Shown here piece by piece: positions 44,291 to 56,200 of a stretch of DNA of 64,000 bases; position 1 is the stretch's first letter; the number at the start of each line of letters is the position of its first letter. The notes beneath the pieces were generated by a model. The model worked only from the letters and a program-made list of their open reading frames with translations, did no database searches and had not been told where the DNA came from. Where the stretch lies: contig NW_017264195.1 of NCBI RefSeq assembly GCF_001619985.1, positions 124,001 to 188,000 on the forward strand. The letters are read 5' to 3'. The DNA is from Xylona heveae TC161. Its lineage: Eukaryota; Ascomycota; Xylonomycetes; Xylonales; Xylonaceae. The translations under genes were made by a program, and so were the position numbers.

Positions 44291-45636
44291 TCATTCAGTC
44301 AAGAATGAATCGTTGAGAAGCTCAGTGGTTGTCTTTCGGTCTTGTGGATCTCGCTGCAACATTGACCAGAGAAAGGACGTCAGTTGCGTGAGGTTTTCGG
44401 CGCCAAAATCTGGAGGTAACCTCTCGCTCAAATAGACAGAAAACCCCTGACTGCCATTTGCAAAAAACTCGTTCATGAGAGATCTCAGATCTTGCTTGAC
44501 TTTATCAGCTGTCAAGCCAAACATTCCCAGGGGAAATAGCGGCTCATTCGTGACAAGTTGAAATATCTAACGTGTGTGTTCAGCTTGTATAACAATTCTG
44601 AATGCATAGAAATTCTTACCAAGCAGCCCAGGGTCCATATATCGATTTTATTATCCCAAGCGCCCTTTTCAAGAAGCTCAGGAGCTCTTAGACCAGTTGG
44701 TGTCACCGGAAGAACATCCTGCTGGCCGCTCGGAATGGCTGTTATAGTAGTTACTAGTCAGCAATCTGAAGTCTAAACCTGGTACAGAGATCAGAAGGGA
44801 AAATGAGTTATTACCTCCGCCAAGATCACAAATCTTGACCTCGAGTGCCGGAACATCGGCATCATCCAGCGTTCCCCAAGGTCGTTGCGTGACCATTAAA
44901 TACCGAGGAGCACTGTCATCCGCTTGAATTCCAGGGAGCCACTTAACAGGACTGAATTCCGGTGGCGTCAGAACTTCCATAGGCGGAATAGAGTCTACTG
45001 AGAATAGAATGTTGGCTGGCTGTAGATCTATAAGTGAGTCAGTAATGCTATTCGTTTGCAGCAATTAAGTTCTCTTCAAGACACATACCGGTATGGACTA
45101 AACCCTGCTCATGGAGGAAATCCAATCCCAAAAGTATTTGCTTGGAAACAGCTCGAATATAGTCCGCATGGCGAGGCTTCGATTTAAAGGTCATCGATTG
45201 GCCGTCCGAAAGCATAACCGGGAATACGAGACAAAGATGCTTGCCATTGGGACCATCATGTTCGAAATGGTCCAACAATGGTATAACATGATTGCGGCCG
45301 GGATGTTCAGAGCTTGATTCTGATAAACTAAGTAGGATAGATAGCTCTCGGTTTTGCTTTGAGGCTCTGGCGGTGAGTATCTTTAAGGAAACGTATTTTT
45401 GGAGACTAAAGAGCGAGAAGAATAAGTGTCGAACGGATGGACCAGCCTCTGGACTCAGCGACTCACCTTTGGTCTCTTGCGAGCCATACAGTAGAGAACG
45501 AACCATATCCCCACTTTCCAACAATCTGAAACCTTTGGTTGAAAGTGTCCTCGAGGTGGACTGGATGGTATCCTTTGGCACGATACTGTTCGACAGGTTC
45601 GACGACATCATGAATTCTCTCAAAGCGGCGCGGCAT
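44291..45636 (-). CDS. SRPK-like serine/threonine protein kinase
   Basis: Spliced model, minus strand: 45636-45467, 45405-45089, 45027-44815, 44738-44620, 44566-44291; 364 aa, introns 61, 61, 76 and 53 nt. The start MPRRFERIHDVVEPVEQY and YRAKGYHPVHLED are typical of fungal SRPK-type kinases. Motifs: GKWGYGSFSTVW (Gly loop), SLKIL with Lys65, HTDLQPANILF with catalytic D163 (Gln in place of the common Lys two residues on, as in many fungal SRPK-like proteins), CDLGG with D230 in the DFG position, and LRAPELL. The protein lacks the long spacer that splits the kinase core of true SRPKs, so it belongs to the short, often expanded, lineage-specific group. Substrates are unknown; SR-protein phosphorylation is inference. 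Confidence 0.85.
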
Positions 45637-46548
45637 CTTTACTCACTGAATAGAAAGTTAGAAACTAGCGCATAAGAGAATATGTCAATGTGATTGCCAG
45701 AATCCAGCTATCTTCAGAGTTGACTGTATTGTAAAAACTCAGTAAAGCAGACATATTTGAAATTTGCTCAATCATGTGACCCAGTGACTTGGGTGACTTC
45801 TTCTAATGTTAATTTCTATATAGTATATCAAGTTGATCAATCGAACAAGCAGCTAAAAGCAACATACTATTTAATTCACTTCATCTACTTTCAGTTATAT
45901 AAAGCAATTTAGCAGTATGACCAAGCTTGTTGAGTATACTACTTTGACGCGCTACAGTCTCTGGTTCTGTGCTTAATTAGTCTTATATTACATACTGGAA
46001 AGAGATAACCTGTTAGCTAGATATTCAATAACATGTTTTCAAGGCTATAAATAAGAGAAGAGTACAATTTTTTTAGACAGACTGCAGCCTGCTTGAGCAT
46101 CACTGTGTCCATCCAGCGACCTCGGCGATCCCGGCGATCCCGGCCGTCCTGGCACCAATGCGCCATAAACAAAATCATAGTTGACTAATTGCCATTGCTA
46201 TCAATCTCTATACAGGAATATGATATACCCAAATATAAAATCATGGATTCATACGACTGATTCTCAAATAGAAAGCTGAGAGCGCTACACCAGCACACCA
46301 CTAAGCCCACCCTATCCAATTCCGTCCAAACATTGAAAATTTGTAACTATATAAGAATGTTACTAGCCACAGAAATCTGACAGTGGTCGACGGTAGTTAA
46401 ACGACATCACAGACTTGCACCTATTAGGATATCAAATCAAAATCACGGGAGGAATCAGAATAGGTAAACAGTAAACTATAATAACACCTGTCACTCAGTA
46501 ACCTGATCAAACTAACAAAGATTATTATGCCTGAATGATCGAATCGTA

Positions 46549-46578
46549 TAAATAAATAAATAAATAAATAAATAAATA
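46549..46578 (+). repeat. (AAAT)n microsatellite
   Basis: About seven and a half consecutive AAAT units, ending in AATAG. Confidence 0.85.
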
Positions 46579-46727
46579 GAAAAGGTATTAGGCCCTATTA
46601 CCCTAACAGCTGACAGCTGAAAACTGACACATGCCACTGTGCCACCGTGCCACCGTGCCAAATACGATAGAAGAGTAAGATCCAATACTGTAGCCTTTAC
46701 ATCTACATGAGTCATGACGATGAAGCG

Positions 46728-46930
46728 TTTAATAGGTCGTTGATGGTTGGAATGAAAACTGATTATCGCCGTAATAGGTGATAATGGATAACGGCATCCA
46801 AAATAGTGATGACGGGTAACAGGCTAACAGCAGCCAAAAGTAGATGATGACAGATAAAAGTAGATAGAATGGGTGATGACGGCTAACAGCACCAAAAGAG
46901 GTAATAATAGATGATAATATAATCATAGAT
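46728..46930 (+). repeat. Imperfect tandem repeat block (GTGATGACGG...CTAACAGCA...CCAAAAG)
   Basis: Two clear copies carry GTGATGACGG(G/C)TAACAG and GCTAACAGCA(GC)CCAAAAG, about 85 bp apart. Flanking pieces with GGTGATAATGG and ATGATAAT look like further decayed copies. No protein is encoded. Confidence 0.55.
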
Positions 46931-47594
46931 AATAGAGGTTCAAAAGAGTAAATAAAAACGCCGCCGACGACGACAACATCGACAACATCGACGACGACGA
47001 ATAAGGAAATAATAATGATGATGATGATGCTAACTTACATCTACAGCCCGCAAAACCCCTTTTAAGAGAAAAACAAAAACAAAAATAAAATAAAAATAAA
47101 AATAAACTAGACCAGGATAAGATATTGTAAATATATAGAGAGAATCAAGAGACCATGAACAGGTGACAAAAAAGGGGGGAAATAGAATTCCGACTTGCTG
47201 AATGAATTTGCGGCTTGCCAAAAGTGAATGATACGATATACAATAACATAAACATGACGTAAGTTGCAACAAGGGGACATGAAATAGGTACTAAGAGAAA
47301 ACAAATCATGAGAATGGTGAATCAAATCGTGGCGAATGCAAATAGAGTAAATGTGAAAAGTAGAATCCAGTCATGATATATATAAGAACAAATGGCGACA
47401 AAAGCAAAGATGAGATGAGGAAAAGAAGAGTGTCCCATAAGTTGAAAGTTGAAACCTAACCACATGATCACATCCGGTATATTAACAGAAAAGAAAAAGA
47501 AAAAAAAAAAATGTCAAGTCGTCCGCTTATCAAGCTATCGAATTTCAAATCTCAAATCTCGAATCCGAAAATCAAAAATCTCGCACCGAAACAA

Positions 47595-50071
47595 TCACCG
47601 ATACCCATTCACCTGACGCTCCCGCTCCATTCGTATCCTCGTGGCCTCTGTGCCGTCATCGACAATGCTCTCTCGGAACCAGGGATGCTTGAGTGCTTGC
47701 TTCGCCGTGATCCGTTGGCGAGGGTCATATACAAAAATTTTCCGCAGTAAATCGAGAAACTGCTTGTTGAAAGTGGTAGTTTGAGGAATGATTTCCTGTG
47801 ACCAGTCAGTTGGTCACTTGCTTTAAATGAAAAATAACATATAACAGGTGACATACATGAAGCTGTTTCATAGCCTTGACATATTTCCGCGATGCCCGCG
47901 TTGTTTCATTATTAGGGTAATCGAGCCGTTGGCCGCGGACAAAGTATCTATCAACAGATTAGCTTCATATGTCCCCATTGCTCCCCCGTGAGCTTTGAAG
48001 GATCATGTCTGTGGTCTTTCACTTACTTGGCTGCTTGATTCCCATTGCTGCCTCTGCCGCCAGCCATGACCTGCTTGACAAGTTTTGTGTCGAGGCGTCC
48101 CCCACATACTGGCTCCATCATGGCGAGGTGCTCCAAGTTGTCATGAGTCTGGAACAAGGCGTCGCCAGTGAAGAACTCGACCAGTATACAGCCGATACTC
48201 CAAATGTCACATGGGAAGCTCCATCCGAGGTTGAGGATAATCTCTGGGGCGCGATAATGCCGTGTTGATACCACAGAGGAATGGTATTCATCGTCAAAAG
48301 TGGCAGAGCCAAAGTCGATGAGTCGAATTTCACTGTCGAGAAGCACTCGCCGTTGTCTGGCCTGTCTTGATGTGGCGGTCGAAGAGGATGGAATTGTGCG
48401 ATTGTACGTAAACGTCTGGTACTGACTGTTCACCAGAAGGATATTTTCTGGCTTCAGGTCGGTGTGGATGAGATTGAGGTCATGAAGGACTGCAAACGGT
48501 CAGCAAACATTCTAAAAAGGGGAAATAACAAAACCCTCTTGCAGCAACTTACAGGCAACGCTAGTAAAAAGCTGTCTCGCAAAGTTCTGAATCTGGCTAC
48601 TAGGAAATGGCACAAACTGGTTGGCCTTGAGAAAATCAAACACGCTTTGGCCCAGCAAATCGGTGACAATGCAAATGTGGTTTCGATAGTCAAAGCAATC
48701 CCGCAGGTGAATGCACTTATTTCGGTTCTCCACGTCGTTGGCAGACAGGGTGCGGAGGACCCGCAGCTCAATCCTTGATGCATCGCGATACTTTTGTACA
48801 GATCTGATAATCTTAATGGCACATTTGGACCGCTTCTTCCGGTCATAGGCCTCGACAACCTTGCCAAAGGTACCCTGACCCAGAAGCTTGGTAATTTGAT
48901 CTGGCACCGTCTAGTCAGCAAGCCGGTCATCAATAAATTAAAAGGAAGAGGCAGTCATAGCGCATGTTGAGAATGTCTACTAGCCCAGGCACAGAACTTA
49001 CATCGATCACCAAGCTCAGAATCAGGCACGACGATAAAATGACCATCATCGTCATCCACCTTTTGATGTTTCATGTAAGATGTCTAAAGGTCGATTGATT
49101 AGCGTGCTGAAATCTCACAAGAAACTCATCGCTGAGGAGAAGCGAGGGGGGCAAAAGACTAAGCTTACGTCGGGCATCACCTGCACATGAACGTCTCTCG
49201 CCTTGAGCGGAGGGTTCGGCGGTGGTACATAACAACTCCAAGGATCACCTTGCACATCACTCTCTCGTCGTTTCGCCTCATCAGCGACGGCTTTTCGTGT
49301 CCGCTTCCTCTTCTGTCCGACAACACCGTCTTCAGCAGCAGCAGCAGCAGCAGCATGTGGCATGTATAGGCCATTGTTGATACTGGCATGGGAGCCCAAT
49401 GACGTAGCCGCAGTCGTATGCAATGCCGAAGCGGTGCGATCGGTTGAAATGGAGGCTGCAGAGGGTGAGTTGATGTAGTGTGGGGTCTGGGTGGTCGAGT
49501 AGGATGGCGCTGGATTGTAGATGGGATCGTAGCCAGTAGAGACGGCAGTCTTGCGCTTCTTATCAGCATGCCTGGTGCTCTGATTCAATGTCACCGTCCG
49601 CGCATTTGCGTTTGGACGAGAATCGTATTGTGTGGCCGGCACTGGCACAGGTGCCGGCGGCGGAGAGTCGTCGTCGTCGTCGATGACAATGACCTCCTTG
49701 GGGATGCCATGTTTATAAAATTCAGCCCAGTTGGGTTTGCGTTCCTGGCGGCTGCTGCTCGACTCGTGGTGATTCGAGGGTGCTTGCGAAGTGGCCATTA
49801 GAGCATTCTGCGGCGTCAACGGCGGCGGAGGCGGCGGCTGTTGAGGTTGTGAAGAAGAATGGCCGGCAGCGCTCGTCGGTCGGCGAGATATGGGTGTCGT
49901 GGTCGTGATAGGGAAGCTGTAGTGTGTGGTCCCCAATCGCGACGAAGAACCGTTTAGTAGCGCAGCGTTGGGATGATATCCGCCACTTGGAGTGTAATTT
50001 TGATGATGGGAATAACCGTAATGCGGATGAGTAGCAGGAATTGTCGCGGTTGCGGTCGAAGGCGTCGACAT
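47595..50071 (-). CDS. LAMMER-family dual-specificity protein kinase
   Basis: Spliced model, minus strand: 50071-49169, 49083-49002, 48900-48553, 48489-48027, 47947-47857, 47795-47595; 695 aa. The first 300 residues are low-complexity (His, Pro, Ser, an eight-Ala run) with an acidic IVIDDDDD patch and a nuclear-signal-like GQKRKRTRK. The kinase starts at about 328 with [13 protein letters not shown], Lys358, [12 protein letters not shown] (D455) and [20 protein letters not shown] follows, the LAMMER box, here with Pro where Arg is usual (LAMMERI). Then come RLDYPNN and the closing PWFRES. Kin are yeast Kns1, fission yeast Lkh1 and animal CLKs, which phosphorylate SR splicing factors and affect growth and conidiation. 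Introns are 85, 101, 63, 79 and 61 nt. Confidence 0.93.
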
Positions 50072-53000
50072 AGTCGGGGCGAGCGAAGAGAGAAGAAAGT
50101 AGAAGAGAGGTTGGCGTCCGGCAGAGGCCTACTCTCTCACACTCTCTTCCTGATATGAATGACCAAGGGGATCCGAGGATATGTCACCGAGGTGCGAGGA
50201 CTGAACGTAGGTTGAATCGAGAAGAATCTGCTCATCAAAATGCCACAAGTGCCTTTCTGACAGAGCTTGATTTTGAGCAATGAAATCGACGCCCTCTCCA
50301 CGTCTTGGATTTGCACAACTGTGGAGAAGACTCGTGGCTCGATCAGAGAAAGCGTGGTGGTTCGACAGGGCGAATGTGCGGGCAAATGACGGGGTTAGGT
50401 CAGCGAGCGGGCGGTCCGACGCCTCAGAGAGAAACGCGCAACATTGGAGTCGAGAGGTTTATCTCAGAAAGAGAGCACCAGCGGGAGACAAATTGAAGTA
50501 AATGTAGCTGCTATGAATCGGAACTCGACACGCTCTGAGCTTCTTTGAAATGAGAAAAAAATGAAGAGAAAGACGTTAATGGGTTAATTTTGAAATTGGG
50601 GAGTGCCAACTACGTGTGGGTGAGGATTTGCCGGTTCACTCAGTAAAGCCCTCGAGAGTCGACGTTGGCCTGGCTTGCTGGGTGGGAGGAATGGTAAGAT
50701 GGCTAGACCTTTGGGGAGCCCAGAGACACAGCAAATGTAACTACTAAACCGTGTGGCTACGACAAAATGGGGCAAGGAAAGACGTGCCGCAGTAACTGTA
50801 GTAAGAAGCAGCAGTAAGAGTGTGATACAATATCTAAGAAAGAGAAGGAGTATGCCATGTATAGATGCATTTCATTTGCCTTCTCAGCACATCAAACACT
50901 TGTTGAAGCACAAGATCCACTCCTCATTTTCTGCCTTTCCCGAAAATCCATTCAGGTATACGAATACTTACCTCTGCGTGCAAATTGACGGACAGTTGTA
51001 ATGTATGTGGTGCGTGCGTGCATGATTGCAACCAATCTGATTCCTGTGTGCCAGCCTACCCGCGGTACGCGGAGACGGGGGATGACTGGACGATACAGAG
51101 TTTGTTCCAGATACTCCGTACACACCAACCCATATCTACTACTTTCTCTCAATCACCACTCACCTTTTCCTCGCCTTTTCCTTGTCCACAAAAAGCAAAT
51201 GGAGCTGCTGGCAATGCAATAAATTGGCGAAGAAATGACCCCAAATATCAAGCATGGATGCGAAATGCCCATCTCACTCATCCCTAGTTGTCTCTGTACT
51301 CCTGCTCATTTTGCATCAGGTAAAGACCTGTACTGTACCCGAGGAGTTTCCCTTGATCGACCGGCAGGCCGGGTACCTCAAGACGAGGGCAGATGGGCGG
51401 CGAAGGGCCGGAGGGCGTGGCAGCGGTTGCGTCAAGTAAGTAGGACACGACGGGCACGGGTGGGCAAAGCGAGACCGGTGGGGGCCGGCGGTGCCCATGA
51501 CTGGCTGGTGGCGGCCGTACTACTGTCATGTCCTGTACTGTGTGCGGTTTGTTTGCTCTATGAAGAAACGGAGAATGAGGCCAATTTTCATCGAAGACAA
51601 AGAGAAGTTTCAACCGTAGCGGCAAGAGTTAGGGGGGTCCCCAAAAAAAAGGGTCCTCTGGTCCTACATCTGGGGGCGGCGAGTCAGTCCAATTGGGAAA
51701 TTGTAATTCAGAGTCTCTCCTCCCAGATCGATTTACATGCTGCGCTTGGAATACTTGTCCATAGGTCGATGCATTCCTAATTCCTCTTCATGCGACAATG
51801 AAGAGGATCGTGGGTCATGTATGAGAGGGTATTGTTCGTCATCACTGGCTTCTCGTCATCATTCGCCCTTCTCCCAACGTCGTCATTTCTCAGGAAGTGG
51901 GTGAAGGGGAAACGGTGGTGGAGAAAGACCTTTGATGCGAATCTCAAAAGTACATGGCAACTTCCGAGTCTACTTTTCAATGTTCTTTTACTGGTGCAGT
52001 GGTTGAGTATCGTTGGAGAGCATAAATGTTTCGTCTTGTCAAGTTGGTGACTGCAACTAGCCGTAGTATGCTGGTATCTTAGTACAGTGATCCACCTTTC
52101 CACAACTCCACAGTTTCCAGCCATTTCCTTGGCTGCTCGTCTTGCCCTTGGCTCGTCTCCTCCCGAAATTCAGTCTTCCTCGTCCTGTAGTATGACATCG
52201 TTGCCCTAGTTGATCTTCCACCATCTCTTGCAAGGAGGTCATCAGTGTACCGAATCTTCCGAGTACAACTGCAGATACTATTCATCAATCATTAACCTTA
52301 ATATTTCTCTGTAAAAATGATTAGACCATGTTATGTCACCTTGTGCACAGTGCTCAATCTCCTTATTTCGTGCGACCTCGTGCAGTGATCGGGGCTTTCC
52401 AGCGGTGCTCCTTGGCTTCTTCTGGCTCTATCACGCATTTGGCATGGGACGACGGGGGAGGCAAATAATCGAGGCGAACTTGGCCCACTAGCTCGACCCA
52501 ACCGAGGCGAACCCAATCCAAACCCCCCAGCAACCCGTCGAGTTGCCCTCTTCGACTCCCCCACAAACCGAAGAGAGTCGTTCTTTTACTTAAGGTAGGT
52601 AAGGTAACTTAGCTACAGTATGTCCTCGGTATAGCCATCTTTGGGGACTGTCCTGCCGTACTACTTGGTCACCGTACACCACCCAAGCAACCGTAACTCC
52701 GGTACGAGGAGCTGATGATGACCGGCACCAAAGTACCCGTGGGGCGTAGGTATAGAACGAGAAGAGAACCGATTCCTCCTCTCGACAATCGACCCTCCTT
52801 TTTTCCTCGTTGACAACTGATTTTAATTCTTCAACTCCTTTTTTCCGCCAAGGTGCTGAGACGTCTCTTAAGTCAAAACGGATGAAAACGCCCTCGGTTT
52901 AAAAGACAAAGAAAACATGCACACTTTTGTCTCGGAGACACACGACTTGCCATATATATTGCATATGAGGCTGCATCAAGTGAGACATTTGATAGACTGC

Positions 53001-53217
53001 TTCGTAAACTCTTCGCTCCACGAGCAATGGCGCACTGACTGCGATACATGTGCCTTGCATATTTCCAAAATTGTATTCATCCCCAAAACAATAACTATTC
53101 CGAAAAAAAGAGCCCATGATCTATCTCATCTCAAACGTACTCTAATTAAAATCTTACCGATTTTGCTCCCAATTGTCCAACTGTCTTTCCGTTAGTAATG
53201 TATCCTAGCCCGACGTT
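50072..53217. other. 3.1 kb gap between LAMMER kinase and histidine kinase genes
   Basis: The left part is the LAMMER promoter and leader, and the far right is the 3' flank of the histidine kinase gene. In between I find no gene. The longest frame (51235-51780, plus) encodes Arg/Ala/Val-rich sequence without domain features and is not called. GTAGGTAAGGTAACTTAG-like repeats occur near 52593-52612. An unannotated RNA gene or a long upstream regulatory region is possible. Confidence 0.4.
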
Positions 53218-56200
53218 TCATATACGACCTACCAGTTTTCCAACTTCTTTAAATACGACAGGCTTGGTCATGAAAAGGTCAATGCCAACTTCAAATGCCT
53301 CTTTCTGGTCCTTGGAGCTGGCTAACCCAGTGAGGGCAATTATAAAGGCGGGTGATGGTGAAGGACCGGCTTGATCTGACCGTAGATGTGTTGCTCGACG
53401 CTCTTCCTCAAGTTCTCGAATCTGGCTAGTTGCCTCAAACCCGTTCAGACGTGGCATAGATATATCTGTAAGATTTGCAAATCAGAAACATGGCCTTCAG
53501 AAACAAGACTTGAGATATAATCGATTCCAACCCCGGTCGCTGAACAGGATAGAAAATTATCTCTTGAGTAAGGCCTACCCATGAAAATAATGTCATAGCA
53601 TGTCTTTTTCGCTGCCTCGACGGCTAAGAATCCATCCACTGCCATATCGACCAAGTCGTACTTTCGCTTTTTCATAAAGGTCCTCAACAATCTAAGGTTG
53701 ATTTGGTTATCGTCCACCAAGAGTACTTTGGGAGAGAAAGACTTCGAGGGTGAGAGTGTCGGGGTGCGGTCATCTCGTTCTGACGATTCTTCGCGCTCCT
53801 CACTAGGTTGAATGGGGTCGTGCAAGACTTGAGATATTGATTGAGGTGCAAGCGGATGATCCTTGAACGGTGCAGATGTTGTTGCAGTCGAATAAGTCGA
53901 TACAGCTGGCTCGGTAGAGGCCTGGTCCAACTCCTGTTGGGTAGACTCCGCAACAAAGGGGAACTCCTTTCCTTTGTTTTCTGGCAGATCGTCATAATCT
54001 GGCGGATGATAGTCGAGTGCTCTGCTTGCATTGAGACTGTCTTCACGTCCCAATGCCACACCATTATCCAAAAGACGGACGTGGGACCCATCAAGCACCA
54101 CTTCAGTCATTTCCCTGGCCGCACTGACCGAGGGTACGCTCGAAATATTAACTACATTCCCTTCCACCGTTTCTGGAGATATTGGTAATCCAGTGGGGAT
54201 CGTAGACATCTCCTTTAGTCTACTAAAAAGGACAAGAAGAGCCTTAGCTAGCTTCTGCGCGCCAAATGGCTGTGTCAGATATTCTATCACCCGTCCATCA
54301 TTGAAGACTTTAGGGGTTTGAGAGTACTGTAAGCCATTTCGGCATAAAACCAATAGAGCCGGGGTTAGACCGTTATTCATGTGGTTCAATGTGACGGCAG
54401 AGAATGATGAGAGCATCGACTCGTCAATTATACATATCGATACGGGCGGGTTTAGGGGCGTGTTGGAGACGACATTGAGGTGGAACCAGTTCGTTATATA
54501 GTTCAGCATGGAGTCCTGGATTAAAGATGAAGCCCTCGTCTGGATGGATGAACCAGGGGAAAACAGGGTAGGCGGCAGCACGCCAATACTAAGCCCATTG
54601 CCGTCCTCTTCCACTGCAGCGACAACGTCAGGCTCGGTAGCGCCGGCCCCAGGAGCAGAGTTTGTTGAACTTGGAGTCGTCGACGGACTGTCATTGGTTG
54701 AAGTGCCACGAGAAAGGGGAAGAGTAATGGTGAATTCTGATCCTTTTCCAATTTGGCTTCTCACGTCAATATGTCCCTCAAGTAGCTGCACTACAGTTTT
54801 GACGATGCTCAAACCAAGACCTGCTCAGCCTTAGCACAATGCGTATTATAGTCCAACTGCATGACTCACCGGTCCCGGGTGCGAGGTGATTCTCCTGCGA
54901 AAAAGGCACGAAGAGTTTAGTGCGTAGATAATCAGAACTTATTCCTTTCCCAGTATCTGACACGATTAGTTTGACCATTTCCTTTTTAGTCTGGCTCGAG
55001 CTATCTTCTAGCTTAGTAGCCTCAAGCTTCACTTTGACATAACCCTTTTCAGTGTACTTGAGCGCATTTCCAAGCAGATTCATGCATATCCGTCGAAAGG
55101 CTCCTACAAGCTTTTAGTCATGGAAACCCGAAGATAAAGATTGCCACACACCTGGTTGAGTAATAAAAGTCCAATCGTGAGGCGCAATATCTAGGATGAT
55201 ATCAACGTCGGGCTCACTCCTATTCATGATTTGACCTTCCGCGCTAGTACCGCCTCGTGAAAGGTAAGCCTGGTCTTCTTTTGACATATCACGGAAAGCC
55301 TATGACTGGATGTTAGAGAAGAGATGACCATAGCAGATCTGGTACCTACATGACCAGCATAAATTCCGCACACAACTTCCTCGAGGACCTATAATCCACT
55401 TAGCTTCCACTATTTGCGAATTCTTAGTATTTGAATTACCTTTGCAAGATCTATCTCGGCAACAATATTCAGCGGACCCTGATTTGATTTTATAAGACCT
55501 CTTTCTGCCAAACGACCATGTCGTTTGCTGTACTTTGGCTTTCGTGCGCTCCGTTCCGATTTTACAAGTGAATTGATCTTGCTGAAATCCAATACTGCCC
55601 AAAAAGATTTAGTTATCAAGTAAGAAGCAAGTTGATTTGATATGAAAAGTACCATGATTGATTGTATCCTGAAACAGTTAGAAAATGAGCATCAAAAGGT
55701 CCGATTCAAGCAGTGAAAGCACTTACCAATAGGGTTTTACCACATGCGCTAATCGTCTCGACAAGAGACTGCTGAAATGGATCGCACTTGGTCTGCTCAA
55801 GGAACTCATTACTTGCTAATATGCCTGCACCAAGTATCATAACGGGTCAGTTTGAACGAAAGAATTAGAGCAGGATAAGATATTGCAATGAGCACTTACC
55901 GTGAAGCGGGCTTCTGAGTTCATGAGATATGCTTCCAATAAAATTGGTCTTGCTTTGGTCTGCTGCCATGCTTTCGAGCCGACTCACTTCAGACATGACA
56001 CAATTCCCAAATGCAACGGTGTATAGCACTTCAGTTTCGTAGGTAAATGTTGTAAGAGGATTCAAGGACCAGCAAAAACATGCGCTGAACCATCTTCCTG
56101 CTTTTGCATCCCACAAAGGAACAAATAGCAACGATCGAGCTAAAGAAAAGTCAGTTTCACTCCTGGACGATTAACACTAACCCCGAACAGACTGACCACC

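Larger units (their letters stand above)
45637..47594. other. AT-rich repeat-bearing gap between two kinase genes
   Basis: Nearly 2 kb, visibly AT-rich, with no supportable gene. It includes an (AAAT)n tract (about 46549-46578), three GTGCCACC-like units near 46633-46660, imperfect repeats at 46728-46930, GACGACGACAACATCGACAA-like repeats at 46967-46999, and A-rich stretches at 47070-47105 and 47490-47510. It contains the SRPK-like gene promoter on its left and the LAMMER kinase 3' flank on its right. Confidence 0.5.

Noticed and set aside
51235-51780. 181-codon plus-strand frame
   Set aside because: It is Arg/Ala/Val-rich with no domain, leader or intron context, in the gap upstream of the LAMMER kinase. 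I judge it to be chance.
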